DNA from: Microbotryomycetes sp. JL201
Lineage: Eukaryota > Basidiomycota > Microbotryomycetes
DNA: 64,000 nt
NCBI GenBank assembly: GCA_033819885.1
Contig: JAQYUZ010000004.1
Location: forward strand, 512,928 to 576,927
Direction of reading: 5' to 3'
The position numbers were made by a program, and so were the translations under genes. Shown here one piece after another: positions 26,253-37,552 of this stretch (its first letter is position 1; every line of letters starts with the position of its first letter). Under the pieces are notes generated by a model. That model did no database searches. It was not told the origin of the DNA and saw only the letters and a program-made list of their open reading frames with translations.

Positions 26253-26737
26253 TTACTTCGAGTATGACCATGTGTTGGCAAGCACTGCGTGCGCAAGGCC
26301 GTGTCAGCGCAACATATCCTTGACAACGTGATTCGCTTTCAGAAGTCGTATCAACGTACAGCCCTCCTTCGTTGCCAGCCTGTTGAGCGAATCGTCCGAG
26401 TCACCGTTCTCGCGGACGGCGCCCGAGAAGGCAAAGGTGACGTTCGAGCCAGTCATCTTGCCCTCCTCGTTAACGTCGGCGACGTTGATTTGGACAGAGG
26501 CGTGGTCCTTGGCCGTGATCAATCGGTTCGTGGCCGAGCACTTGCGCGGGACGTAGAGGTCGACGATTTGGCCCTGACGACGTAGATTGACACCAGTCAG
26601 TGCCACTTGTTCGACAGAAAACGTGCCTTTAGTCGCACACGCGCGGGCGTGTAGGATGCGCGACGAGCTTCTGCAGTCGGCTACCATACATCCCACGCGC
26701 CGCTCCTGTGCATCCCGCTCACCTGGTCGTTTTGCAT
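26253..26737 (-). CDS. RPS21: Small-subunit ribosomal protein S21e
   Basis: Three exons (26737-26723, 26573-26360, 26284-26253) encode exactly 86 residues, the family size. The first exon is only 15 nt (M-Q-N-D-Q) and joins [17 protein letters not shown], the hallmark of eS21, a beak/platform protein of the 40S subunit. The last exon gives [10 protein letters not shown], matching the conserved C-terminus, so the second intron (donor GTACGT) is required. Reading straight through it would produce an atypical tail. The start sits at the usual distance for this family. It diverges from SPT8. Confidence 0.95.
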
Positions 26738-27263
26738 TTTGAATAGAGAGCTGTTGGACGAGACGAAATAATCGTCAGCGCTGCTTCGTGGTACAATCTC
26801 GATTGCTTGCTCGGTCCTTCGAGTCGCCTCGTCGCAACTCATGGCGCGTCGAACACCGTCCGACGAGCGGTCATGCCGTCTAGACTTGGTTCAAGTTGCC
26901 GAGTCGCATTTCACAGTCGTGCATGCGGTATCGCTGCCGCGTGTGCGCCGCCTTGACAATTTTTTCCTAGCCGGCGGTGCCGTGCGGCTGCAGTCGATGC
27001 CCGCTGTCCAAGAACATGACCATTGCCAGCGGGTCGTTCATCCTGATGCGATGACGCGGCGTGGCGAGCTTACGTTTGACTTGACTGGGGTGGTGGTCGA
27101 GTGAAGGCCGACGTCGACTGCGCGCGGCGCCCGCCGTGGCCGGGCGCGACGTTAGAGGCCCGAGCTCATTCGAGCCTTTGCCCAGGGTCAGCGCAACCGC
27201 ACACGCGCGTCATTCTGCTTGTCCCAGTTGTACCGCCTCTTGTCTGATTCTGCGCCTTCGGGT
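26738..27263. other. Divergent promoter region between RPS21 and SPT8
   Basis: About 525 bases, long for this gene-dense window. An 87-codon frame on the plus strand (26841-27104) has no recognisable family. The region most likely holds the RPS21 promoter with any 5' leader intron, and the SPT8 promoter. Confidence 0.5.
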
Positions 27264-29614
27264 ATGGCGCCAGGGACGCGCTCGGCACAGAGCACGGCGC
27301 CGTCGACGCCTGCAGCGCAGCCGAGCCGCTCAAGGCGTGGCTCGGCAGTCGCGCTCGAGGGTACTGCTGCATCGTCAACGCGCAGAAGCACCAGACAACA
27401 TCATGAAGGTGCCGAGGATGGTCACCCAAACGACGAGCACGATGCAGGTGGTCGTGATGATGTACGGCCGAGGCGGCGAGCAAGGCGGACGGCATCGGCA
27501 GAGCGGCCGCTCTCTGCTGACAGACCACAGGACCACGACGCGATGGATGACGATGATGAGGCGTCTGCCGCACCTCTGCCGCCGCTCAAGAATTACGCCG
27601 AGGCTGTGGCCCGACGGCGCGCATTGTTTCAACGAGTGCGGCATGGCACGGATGTATCGTATGCAATCGAGGCCGTTTTTACCATCCCGCATTCCACTCA
27701 GGTGCATGCTATGGCAGCAGCGCCGTGCTCCTCGCACATTTACACAGGTCAGGCCCAGGCATGACCACTGCGCTGGCCGATGCTCACGCTCGACTGTACA
27801 GGTGGAAGTGACGGCTTTATTCGAAGATACGCAACGTACCCAACCTTGAATGGCTCTGGATTCGACAAGCCCCTGTTCCTCAATCTGTCAATGAAAACAG
27901 GAGCACAAGCATCCGCCACTGGCTCGTATCAAGACACGAGGCAGCCCGTCCTCGTCGGATACTGGGAGAATGAAGAGGCAGGACCGTGGTGCACTGATCT
28001 GTTGCCGCCGGCTGTCGCGCCAGCGGACGCAAATCCGGAGGCAGACGGCGAACCATCTGATTCGTCATTCGCAGCAAGAGCAGCAAAGGTCAAATGGGGA
28101 CCGAAGACGGGCTCGTTGGGCAGTCAAAGCATAGTTCACAGTCTGGCAATACAGCAAGAGGAACTGTGGGGCTTAAGCGGCACTGGCGTGAGTGGTTCAG
28201 TCGCAAATGTCAAGCAACGTTCCAGTCTCAAGTCTCTGTCTCTGCAGTCTGGAACTATTAATATGTTCACAATCCGGCACGACGAGGGCCAGATCAGGCA
28301 TGTCTTTCGTGCAGCAGAAGGCGACTCTGGCGCAGGGCACCGATCACGCGCAGCAGTATCTGTATTAAACTTGATGGCAGATGAAACGTCCTTTTTCAGC
28401 GGCGGCTGGGACGGCCGGATACTCGTGAGCTAGACAAAAGTGTATTCTGGCAGCGCGACCGTTCGCTGACTCGCTTTCTGACAATAGCGTTGGGACTTGA
28501 ACATTGGTACGGCCACGCGGAGCTTTGTGGGGCACGGTGGCCAGATCTCCTCATTGGCGTTTCGACCGACGCACAGCTCTGCTGCAAGTGGTTCTACGGC
28601 TGATGATGTCGACATGGACGCGGGAGGTGTCAACAACGGCCAAGGGGAATCAGATGCAGACAACGACCCTGAAACTTCTCCGCTCTCGTCAGCCTCTTCA
28701 TCAACTGGAGTAGCTGCAGCGCTCGTCAAGGCGGTCAACGGAGAGGCAGACGTGAATGACAAAGCAGATGCAGATGCAATCGCAGCGAACGGCGACAGCG
28801 ACGCTGACGCCGACGGCGAGATTGATGACGACGCCAACTTTGACGCTTCGGCTCCGTCAAATGGCCACACGAATGGCATTGCAGCCAAAGAGCACACATC
28901 AAAAGCGGTTCCCGTAATTGGATCTGATGCAGCAAAAGACCTGCCCGAGCTGTCGCCAGACGTCTTCATGTCCACGAGCATCGATGGGCAATGCATGCTT
29001 TGGGACATGCGGGCGGAAGGCACAAGTAAGGGAGTTGTACGACGTTTCGACACGAGTGGCAAGAGTAGTCGGTGGGCGACATCTGTCAGTAAACGATCAT
29101 TGAGCTCATTTAGTCTCGGGAACTTATCGCTCTCATCTATGTAGGCCTGCTGGTCATCATGCGGTAACGAGGTATATGTCGGTCGACGGTCGGGTATCGT
29201 TCAAGTCTACGACATTCGTCATTCGACGCCGAGCTCGCCGACCGTGGACACGTTGCGCATGCCTGCGGCGAGCGGGTCTGTCTCTGCCCTCGCCATGCTG
29301 CCATCGGGTCAGCATCTGGTGACCGCGTCCCAAGACTCTCTGCGTCTATGGGATTTGCGCAGAGCTCGGGCAGGCGACCGCAAAACCGGTGGCAAACCAG
29401 CGTATTCCATCATTCCAAGTCATCACACCGGCAGCGTGTCCCAATTGAGTGAGCTTTACTTGCGTGTTTCGTTATGTGGGATGTCTGACTTTTGCTTGTT
29501 GTTGCAGTCATTGATCCAAGGGCGCATTTCCTTCTGTCTGCATCTGGCAATCGAGGCTGGGAGGGGTCAAGTTCGGAGAATGTTGTTATCCACCAGATCA
29601 AGGTTATCCGGTAA
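27264..29614 (+). CDS. SPT8: SAGA complex WD-repeat subunit Spt8
   Basis: Six exons (27264-27747, 27802-28187, 28248-28424, 28488-29084, 29145-29448, 29508-29614) encode 684 residues. Spt8 is the SAGA subunit that contacts TBP. An Arg/Asp-rich disordered N-terminus is followed by A-I-E-A-V-F-T-I-P-H-S-T-Q-V-H-A-M-A and G-G-S-D-G-F-I-R-R-Y. WD repeats come next (F-S-G-G-W-D-G-R-I-L-R-W-D-L; D-S-L-R-L-W-D-L), and the protein ends with S-A-S-G-N-R-G-W-E-G. A very acidic Ala/Asp-rich insert of about 130 residues (28600-28920) lies between WD repeats, where the yeast protein also carries an acidic stretch. All phases agree across the five introns. The start is the first ATG after the upstream spacer. 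Confidence 0.9.
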
Positions 29615-29755
29615 CTCATCTGGATTGAACGTTTTGTTGTAAATTCCGCAGCCAGTTCTAGAACATGTCGACGGCCTTTGGCCGTGGCCTGACTCCTCGC
29701 GGCGTTGGTGCATCTGCCCCCACGCGGCCTTGTCAGAACGATCCGACTCGGTCTC

Positions 29756-31073
29756 ATGGCTGCCAATATCACGTACATTGACGATGTGGCGGTCGACAGA
29801 ATTGAATGGTCGAGTGCATGGACGCCATACACAGACTTGAACCAGACGAGTGGCGGCGTTTCGAGGTTCAAAAGTGCGTCTTGCGCCTTGAACTCTAGGT
29901 TATGACTCCTTCCAGCTGACTTTTGTGAGCAGACACTCTGCACTGGTGTCGAGCTGGAGTAACTGAAGGGGCTCGTCAATGCACCGCCACCGTTTCATTC
30001 ACCGGGACGAATATCGCTGCACATGGCGATTTCAACAGCAAGCAGGGAAAGTACTGGTGCTTTGTGCTCGAAGGACAGGGCCGGGTAGGTGAAGCAGATT
30101 TTTCGCAAGGATATCCGTGGCGATGGTTCGATGGCGGTCAAATGGCACAGGGACGAACGCAGGGTTCATATATGAACAAGACTCGTTGCGCGTGAGTAAG
30201 AAAAAGCCGATCCTCAGCCTCTCCGGGCCGACTCATGTCCAATCAATCGTACTAGGGTCAGAGGCCTTTCCTCCGGTCGTCACCGCCTCGTCATCGGTCA
30301 AGACAGCGTGTCAAGCGGCGAGTATGGCCTCACGATTGACTACTTTCAGATCAACACATCGGTTCCAGCGGGTGGAGCTCAAATTTGGGAGTGAGTTGGC
30401 TGCTGGTGGCTGCGGCGTGCGAATAAAGAGAGCAGGAGCTGACCGACGCTTGCAGTTCTGACTTTGCGTCAAGCACTCCTCAGATTAGCTGGGAGTATAC
30501 GCTCCAGCTTCCTGGCAGTGGTAACGACACGTCGACCTCCAAATTTCTGCTCTCGCCCACTTCTCCACCGACTCAATCAGCCATTCCTCCGAGTAAAGAC
30601 AGCTCCAAAGCTATCGGTCTCGGTATCGGTCTTGGCGTCGGTATAACTGCACTCCTCGCAGCCGCAATTGCATACTGGCTGTGGCGCCGTCTCGCAAGAC
30701 GTCAGACGACTTCGTCTGTTGAATCAGACGAAAAGTCGCGCAGCTTTGCCCCGAGCGATTTTGACGGTTTGACGATGAGGTCGGTGCCGATGACTTTTGG
30801 CTACGACAAGAGCTATAATGCAGGTGAGCAGGCTCTGGGAATTCGTTAAAAAGTTCATAAATGTCGCCGCAAGGAAGCAGGATCTCGAGCTCCAGCTGAT
30901 TGCTTCGTGTCAAACCCAAAGGAATGTCACCCAGCCACGCGAGTGCTCCCGAATTGCAGCAAGAAGGAGACCATGCTCTCATCGACAGTATACATGCAAC
31001 GTTTGCCACTCCTGCTCCCGGAATGAGCACGATGCGACTCGACAGTCCAGAAACGTTCTCGGCTCGCGGTTGA
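29756..31073 (+). CDS. Single-pass membrane protein of a basidiomycete family, function unknown
   Basis: Exons 29756-29873, 29933-30191, 30256-30390 and 30456-30823 are well supported; the last exon is less sure but probably ends at 31073. The N-terminus has no signal peptide and opens Y-I-D-D-V-A-V-D-R-I-E-W-S. The predicted outer domain has the beta-rich pattern T-L-H-W-C then C-T-A-T-V-S-F-T-G-T-N-I and Y-W-C-F-V-L-E-G, which I recognise from many basidiomycete surface proteins with one transmembrane helix. The helix is Gly/Ile/Leu-rich (I-G-L-G-I-G-L-G-V-G-I) at about 30610-30680 and is followed by W-R-R-L-A-R-R as a stop-transfer sequence. A cytosolic tail of about 90 residues follows. 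No enzyme motif is visible. Confidence 0.72.
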
Positions 31074-31452
31074 ATGCCTTTGTAGACCATAAGCGCTCTT
31101 GGCAGCATTTGATTTTGACTGTAACGACTGCTCATCAGTGCTTCATTCGTGATTGTCGCGACCGGCTCTCGTATCCTCGAAAAGGGAGACTGCATGTCAC
31201 GAAATGCAGATACAATGTCACGAGAAAGTTTTTGCCATCAATCAAATACATTCAGAAAAAGAGACCAAAGTGGACAAGGTCGACGACGCTAATGCTGGTA
31301 ATAGGAAAGACAAAAAGGAGAAAAAAAAAATGATGCAATTGATGAAAAGCGGGCAAAGTGAAAAGCAAAACAGAGCCTTTGCAAAGTGCTTGCGTGCGGT
31401 AGGGTCGTAGAATCAAAGTGTCTGTTGGGTTCAATGTCGGCACAAGCGCCGG
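31074..31452. other. Convergent intergenic region
   Basis: About 380 bases between the membrane-protein stop and the kinase stop. It contains an A-rich run around 31318-31340. Probable 3' untranslated sequence of both genes; no gene seen. Confidence 0.5.
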
Positions 31453-34400
31453 TCATGCTCTCGACATGGTCGTGTCATCCTCCCATTCGTCATCATCGTC
31501 ACCCCTATGTCTCGACTTGTCGTCGGGCGTGGGCGGATGAATATGCGTATTGGCGAAGAGCCCTGCTGCATGTTGGATCATGCTGTCGCCTTCACCAGAA
31601 AAGGTGAAGCCGCCTATTGAAAGAAAGGCAGCATCAGCGATCACGCATCGTCGAGTTGTGTCACGGCCATGCTCACGAAAGTTCTCTTGCACACTATTAG
31701 TCAGAGGCGCGGGTGCAGGCGGCGGTCTTCGAGGCTTGTTGATTTCGAGTGGGGCCGCAGTGCCTTGATCCTGTCTAGCATTATCGAGCCATGCATCCGA
31801 ATGAGGGTTACCGAACGTGACGTCAACAGGTGCCTCATCGAACAAGTTTGCTTCCGTGAATTCCGGGTCGAAGTTGGCAACAGACTCATCCGAATCGACG
31901 TAGGGCTTGAACGGCGGAGGAATCTGTCGGGCCGCGAGCAGTTCCCAGTTGATTGATTTGAAGAACGGATGTTCCTTGAGCTCGGCGGCATCTCGTTGAG
32001 CGCCGAGGCGATGCTTTGGATTGCGATTCAACAGCTGATCAAAAAAACGAAGGCGTTAGATTCCGAGTACACGTCAAGCGTGACAGCGGGTACGCACCCC
32101 TTTTACAAACTGTTTGCCGTCTTCTCCAATGACGCCGCGCGGGAATTTGACCTTGCCGAAGCAGCTGTGAAAGCTGTACCGTAAGATGCGAGTCACCGGA
32201 ATGGAGGGAGAGCGCAAGAACTACGCACATGAGCTTGTACATTTGTTGCGTGTCTTCTGCGTAAAATGGACTCCAACCGCAGCACATTTCAAACAGTAGA
32301 ACACCAAGGGACCTGAACCCAATGTCAACTCGAAGCCTTTTGCGCTCGGGCGGAAGCTACTCACCAAAAGTCGACGAGTTTTGAATATCCATGATCGTCC
32401 AGAAGCACTTCTGGTGCGAGATACTCGGTCGTTCCGCAAAATGTGTTTGTAAGCGCATCACTAGGTAGATCAGGTTTGGATAAGCCGAAGTCGCACAGTA
32501 CGACGTGTCCGTTTGCGTCAAGCAAAATGTTTTCCGGTTTGAGATCGCTGCGGCCAGAAAAGTCAGCTGTGCGTTCATGCAAGGAAGCTCGCTCCCAGCT
32601 CACCGATAGACGATATCAAACTTGTGCAGATGCTCGAAAGCCAGAACGATCTCGGCCGTGTAAAAGCGAGCCCGATCCTCGGTGAACCTGCCCTCTTTTT
32701 GAAGATGATGGAACAGCTCGCCTCCACACTTGTAGTCCATGACCAGATACAAGTCGTGATCCGTCTGGAAACTGAATTTAAGGCCAAGCAGGAAAGGGCA
32801 ATCTGACGATCGCTGCAAGATTTTGCGCTCTCCGATTGTATGGGCAACCTCCTTCTTGGCAACGATTTCGCGCTTCGAAAGGACTTTCATAGCGTAGATA
32901 CGCTGTGTATCCTTTTTGCGCACTTGGAACACGCGTCCGAAAGTTCCTTTGCCAATCATCCTGAGAAAATCGAAATCATTCGGACCAAGACCCTTCTTCA
33001 CCTGCAACGACCATGAAACTGTCAGAGGCGCTTTCATCGCGACATTTCGCTAACCAACTGACGTCGAACTTTTCGTAACGAATCTGTATTCTGATCTCAC
33101 CAGTGATGGTCTCGTCTTCGCTACGAGCTTCAAGCCTGCGCGAACATTTCTGGATGAGCACTGACAGCGCTCTGCAAGCAAGTACATGCGTGCTTACGGG
33201 AACCATTGATCGACAGTATAGCCGTTGACGAGTTTCGGCCGGACTTCAGTCAAGCCCAGAAACATCTCGTCCTCGACCGAACGGTCGTAAATCTGCACTT
33301 GAATAACGCTTTTCTCGTTCATCACGTCGCTGCAGGTCACGTGTACTTCAGTCATCAATGCAGTCGACTTCTGACACGTCGATCGCCACTCACAAGACGA
33401 CTTCGTGCTTCCACGTTGGGTTATACGCGCATGTATCGAACAAGTTTGGCGTCCGTTGCGGCTCAGTCGTGGCGGGAAGCTCTGTCGAGTCAATCTTCAT
33501 AGGAGATGTGGCAGGTGACGCAGCAGAGCCGCCCGGTGCGAGACTGCCGTTTTGATTTAGAGAGCGCTTCAAGCCCGAGCCGTCCACGTGCGATGTTGAA
33601 GGTGATGTCGTCTCTGCGTTGCCATTGAGATCACCGTTTTGAGTGTGACCATTATGGATAGGAGTGTTGGCGCCGCTTTTACTGCGGGAGGAAGCTCCTG
33701 GTTTAGGCGATGCTTCACCCCTGACTTGCGGCACGCCGAGTGCCTCTTCCCCCTCTTCGTGAATCGGCTCGCGGCTGACAAACTCGTTCTGATCAAAGGT
33801 GACGACGACGTACGGTCGTGATGCGCTCGAAGGTGCGGATAGACTGCGAGCCGAGATGAGCTTGACCGAGAGCGTGCCCTTCGGAGCGGACCCTTGGTCG
33901 CGACGCCTAGCTAATGCTGAAGGTTGTGTTTTGAAAGAGAAATCCGGCTCTTGACGCGAGATGGCTATGGACGGAGGCGAGATGGAACAGACGGACGAGG
34001 TTGCGGACCGTGGAGAGCCCGACAACCAAGACGAGATCAAATGTGGCATTGTCCGTTGTGACGGAAGATGGTTCAAAGTTGTCGCAATATGTCCGGCCAG
34101 ATGCGAGAGGGGTCGACAAGCGCGCGAGGTTGCCGTGACAGTTGGAACGTCCCAATGACGAGCGCCAGGGGTGAACGAGGCGCGCAGCGGGATACCGAGC
34201 GGGACCGAAGTCGAGAAAACCGAGAAGTGAGCAGATCCGTCGGAAAGTAATCGGAAGCGAAAGCATGGTAACAAGAGCGTGTGGCAAAAAATTACATGTC
34301 AGCGCTCTGGTGTGGAAGGGCGATCCGTTGCAAGAAAGAACGTGGCGTTGACGAGAATTCAATGCTGTTGAGCAAAACACAGTCGACGAGATGAGATAAG

Positions 34401-34913
34401 GATGAGACTGCTTGGCGCGAATGTGACGCCGGTGCCAGTACGGTGGAGCTCGCTGGTGTGCGGCAAAGGCGTCATTCGTAAACGCGCAGCGTCTGGGCGG
34501 CCCTCGTGTGGGTGGACAGGTGCACGAGATGTCGTAGAGGACAGAGTTACAATAGAAGAACGTGACTGACCTGTAGTGGGCAGGCCGCCCGGCGTAACGG
34601 GTGCGGCGCCGCCTGGTGTGACCTCGCCTGGGCTTGTCGGCGCCTGCTGGTGCTGCGACGGCTGACTGAAGAAAGCGCCGCCAGGCGGCCCGCTGTGCGA
34701 CGCGCTGGACGGATTTGACCTGACTGTAGGCGTCTTTGCACCTGACGGCAGCAGGGCTGCGAGCGACGCGACTGAGCTCGTCCGTTGCGGCGTCGAAGTG
34801 GCGGCGGCTGCGAGCGCCGACGGCGACAGCGCATCAAACGGGTTGGCCTGCGCGGAAGCCTTTGGCGTCACTTGATCGGACGGCGGTTGTACGCCCCCGA
34901 ACAGCTTGAACAT
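31453..34913 (-). CDS. SCH9: AGC protein kinase with C2 domain, Sch9/Sck type
   Basis: Nine exons (34913-34571, 33910-33394, 33329-33198, 33135-33063, 33001-32604, 32547-32365, 32312-32229, 32164-32098, 32034-31453) sum to 792 residues. Sch9 is the TORC1-activated, S6K-like kinase controlling growth, ribosome synthesis and stress. A Gly/Pro/Ser-rich N-terminus precedes a C2 domain ([13 protein letters not shown]), interrupted by a low-complexity insert. The kinase has [30 protein letters not shown] and the activation loop [12 protein letters not shown]. Near residue 740 the hydrophobic motif G-G-F-T-F, the usual TORC1 target, is present. The first intron is about 660 nt, some ten times longer than others here; its ends were chosen because only they restore the frame into the C2 domain. 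Confidence 0.9.
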
Positions 34914-35716
34914 GGCGTAGTGCGGCAGCGGCGGAGGTAGGCGGCGAAGCGAGCAGGAACCAACCGTACAGAGCTACAGACACGACGGCGCGCCGAATGT
35001 ACAGGTTCAATGGGCGACAACAAGCGCGGGAAGCTGTATACACGGACAGCGTACACTGGGTCGGGGGCCGCCGAAGCGCGCAGCGGAAAGAGTCAGCGCC
35101 GACGACATCGTACGCTTTTGCCTTTAAACTTCAAGAGCGTCTAGCTTGCGTTGCTTTCCAGCGGGATAGTGTCATGTACTTTCAAGGATGACTCCTCTCT
35201 ATCCCCTGACACAGCTCAAAAAACAGCGAAAACATGAGTCTACTCGTCGTGGCAGCCATGCCATAAGTCTACACTTTGCCAACCTGCCAGCTCATCACAT
35301 CTGTATGCCGCTCTTTGCCTGTGCACAGTCTCGCGCAGGTAAGGAGAGCACAAACGAAAATCTTTTCGGTCACTGTCATTCCCTGAATTTGGTCAAGCCG
35401 CGACGTTGCTTTCAATCATTCGAGGCTTACTTCCAAAGTTTACAGACGTGTCATGCAAGCTTTGTCTCTCGCCATTCGAAGGGCCGAGCCTGGTCACTGC
35501 CCAGCGATGATCATGAGTGGCGTCTGGCGTATGCTTCACACTGGCTAAGTAGCTGACAGATATCCAACGCATTGGAAACGCTTTCAAACAACAGAATCCG
35601 GGTCTGACGAGGGCTGTTGGTGTCGAGTCTTGAGCTAGACAGGAGCAAGGTCACGTGCTCGGGTCGCGTTCGCCCAGTCGAACACACTGACCGTCACTCC
35701 TCTCGTCAACTCAAAA
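34914..35716. other. Long divergent intergenic region
   Basis: At 803 bases this is the longest gene-free stretch in the window. It separates the Sch9-type kinase from the gene at 35717. Frames up to 122 codons occur but none shows conserved motifs. Large regulatory regions are plausible for both flanking genes. Confidence 0.55.
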
Positions 35717-37419
35717 ATGAGCGCACGTGCGCCGCCCGCGCCGGGACAAGGCTCACAAGATTCCCTGATATATACCTCTACGAGTGACGACCGGACCTTG
35801 GCCGGTCGCATGCACGCTGATTCGGCAGCAGCGGTCGTTGACGTCGACCGCCAACGCAGCCTCACGCCAGAGCCACTCGTGCACAGTCAGACGTACGACG
35901 ACGAGGTCCGGCGATGGGTCGCATCCGCTGTTGGTGGATCGCAGCTCGCGAAAGCGCACGGAAAGGCAGACGCCGATGACGAATCGAGCTTCGAGCACCG
36001 CAACATTCAGATCCAGTGGCCAAAACACGATGCAACATCACGGGAGGCAGGTGCTACTCGACAGCAAATACGGCAGCAAAGACATGCGCAGACACTGGCT
36101 GCCACAGTGAGCAGCGTGATCCACCGCTCCTACTCTGCGCCACCTCCTCACTTTGGCACTTGCCTCAAACAGGCTGCATCGCGCTTGCAGGCACGTCTCT
36201 CTCTCGCCAGATTTAAACTGGACCATGGTTGGGTCAAGCAAAACCTAGAGGAAGTCGAAAATCTCTGTTTCAGGTATGGTAAAGGCGACGGGCAGACGTT
36301 TGAGTCGCGAGCAGACCGGACTGAACGGTGTCCCTCACCTGCAGCAAGTTCAGAATGCAAGCCCAAGCTCGGGTTCGAGCACGGGAGCGCGAACACCAGA
36401 GTGATATTGTCAGAAGACGGGCGAACGCCAACAAGCCAGACGAGCTTTTCGTCACGATGGTCTCAGAAAGTACAAACGTCGGCTACGGCGATCTTCGCTA
36501 CATGAACGCACACGCTGAGGGGACTAGTGCTCCCCCAAGTCAGGTGGCGCTGGGCAAGCGCAAAGAAGACGCTGTCACCTCGTCGTCTAGTCCCGTCCAT
36601 GCCGGCGAGGACGCCAAGTCTCATAGACAGAAGCGCTCACGTATCGATTCAAACTCGGAAGGCGGTCCACACAGCCCGCCGCACCGCAACGGTAGGAAGG
36701 TTCTGCCGCAATCGTACGACGATTTCTGGGCGAGGATCAACACAACAGCGATGTCTCCTCCAAAAGCACCGGGCCGACTACGAGGCCCTGGTTCACCAAT
36801 GGGTTGGACAGCATCCGGGGCGCCGGGGAGCCCCAACGTGCATTTGACGGACGCGGCAGGCCAAACGCTGACACCTGCAGCACATGTGCCATCACATGTA
36901 ACCCAACGTCACTCAGCAGTAGCAAGTACCTCTGCGCCTATGCTGCCAATAGATCGGGAACAGGCACTCGCACCAACCGGAACCGGAAAATCCTTGGGCG
37001 CCACCGCTTCATTTTCATCTTTGCCGCCGCCACCACCGCTCGAGTTCGGCCATCCGCCGTCTGATGGTGCGGCGACTTCGTTGGATGATCCAGGCGACGA
37101 AGTCTCGATGCAGGACCGGCTCGATCATCGGCAGATGCCGACGGAAACGAAACAAACAACACAGGATACAGATCGACGGCAAGAATCGCCTTACCGACCG
37201 AGAAACCATTTGACTGGTCACCTGACAGCGACTTGGCCGCAAGCGAGTGCCAGTCAGCAGGAAGAAATTTCAGTGGACGCGCTCGACGCCATGTTTGACG
37301 AGTCGCAAGGACAGTCCGGCGAGTCCCCAAGCACACAGCAAGAGGAAAATGCTATAGACAAGGCAGAAGCAATGCCCAGCAGCAGCAGCCAGCAGAGCAC
37401 AGATACGGTTCTGGCATGA
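35717..37419 (+). CDS. Disordered basic protein, possibly a Whi5/Nrm1-like repressor
   Basis: Two exons (35717-36273, 36345-37419) encode 543 residues, mostly Ser/Pro/Gln-rich and disordered. The one compact segment spans the splice, near residues 155-210: A-S-R-L-Q-A-R-L-S-L-A-R-F-K-L-D-H-G-W-V, then K-F-R-M-Q-A-Q-A-R-V-R. Its L-x-L-A-x-x-K-x-x-x-G-W pattern resembles the GTB motif by which Whi5 and Nrm1 bind G1/S transcription factors. That link is inference from a short motif. A basic cluster K-R-S-R-I could be a nuclear signal. Proline-directed Ser/Thr sites are frequent in the second exon, as in CDK-regulated repressors. If the motif is coincidental the protein is simply unassigned. Confidence 0.6.
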
Positions 37420-37552
37420 TTGCGCTTGTTTTTGGTGTCAGAAAATGGCAATGAATACATTTACACACAAGCGGTACCAATCAGGAAGAAAAAATACACG
37501 GACATGACCAGTCGTTTGTGACAAATCTGAATCGGATCCCCCGCCAGAGTAC

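Noticed and set aside
26841-27104. 87-codon plus-strand frame between RPS21 and SPT8
   Set aside because: No recognisable motif, no supported splicing and located in a divergent promoter. It could be a small gene but I cannot support it.
29665-29780. Alternative start ATG at 29665 for the single-pass membrane protein
   Set aside because: That frame stops within about 40 codons; the ATG at 29756 leads directly into the conserved domain.
35188-35556. 122-codon plus-strand frame in the long intergenic region
   Set aside because: Composition is unlike neighbouring proteins and there is no homology that I recognise; chance open frame is the simpler explanation.
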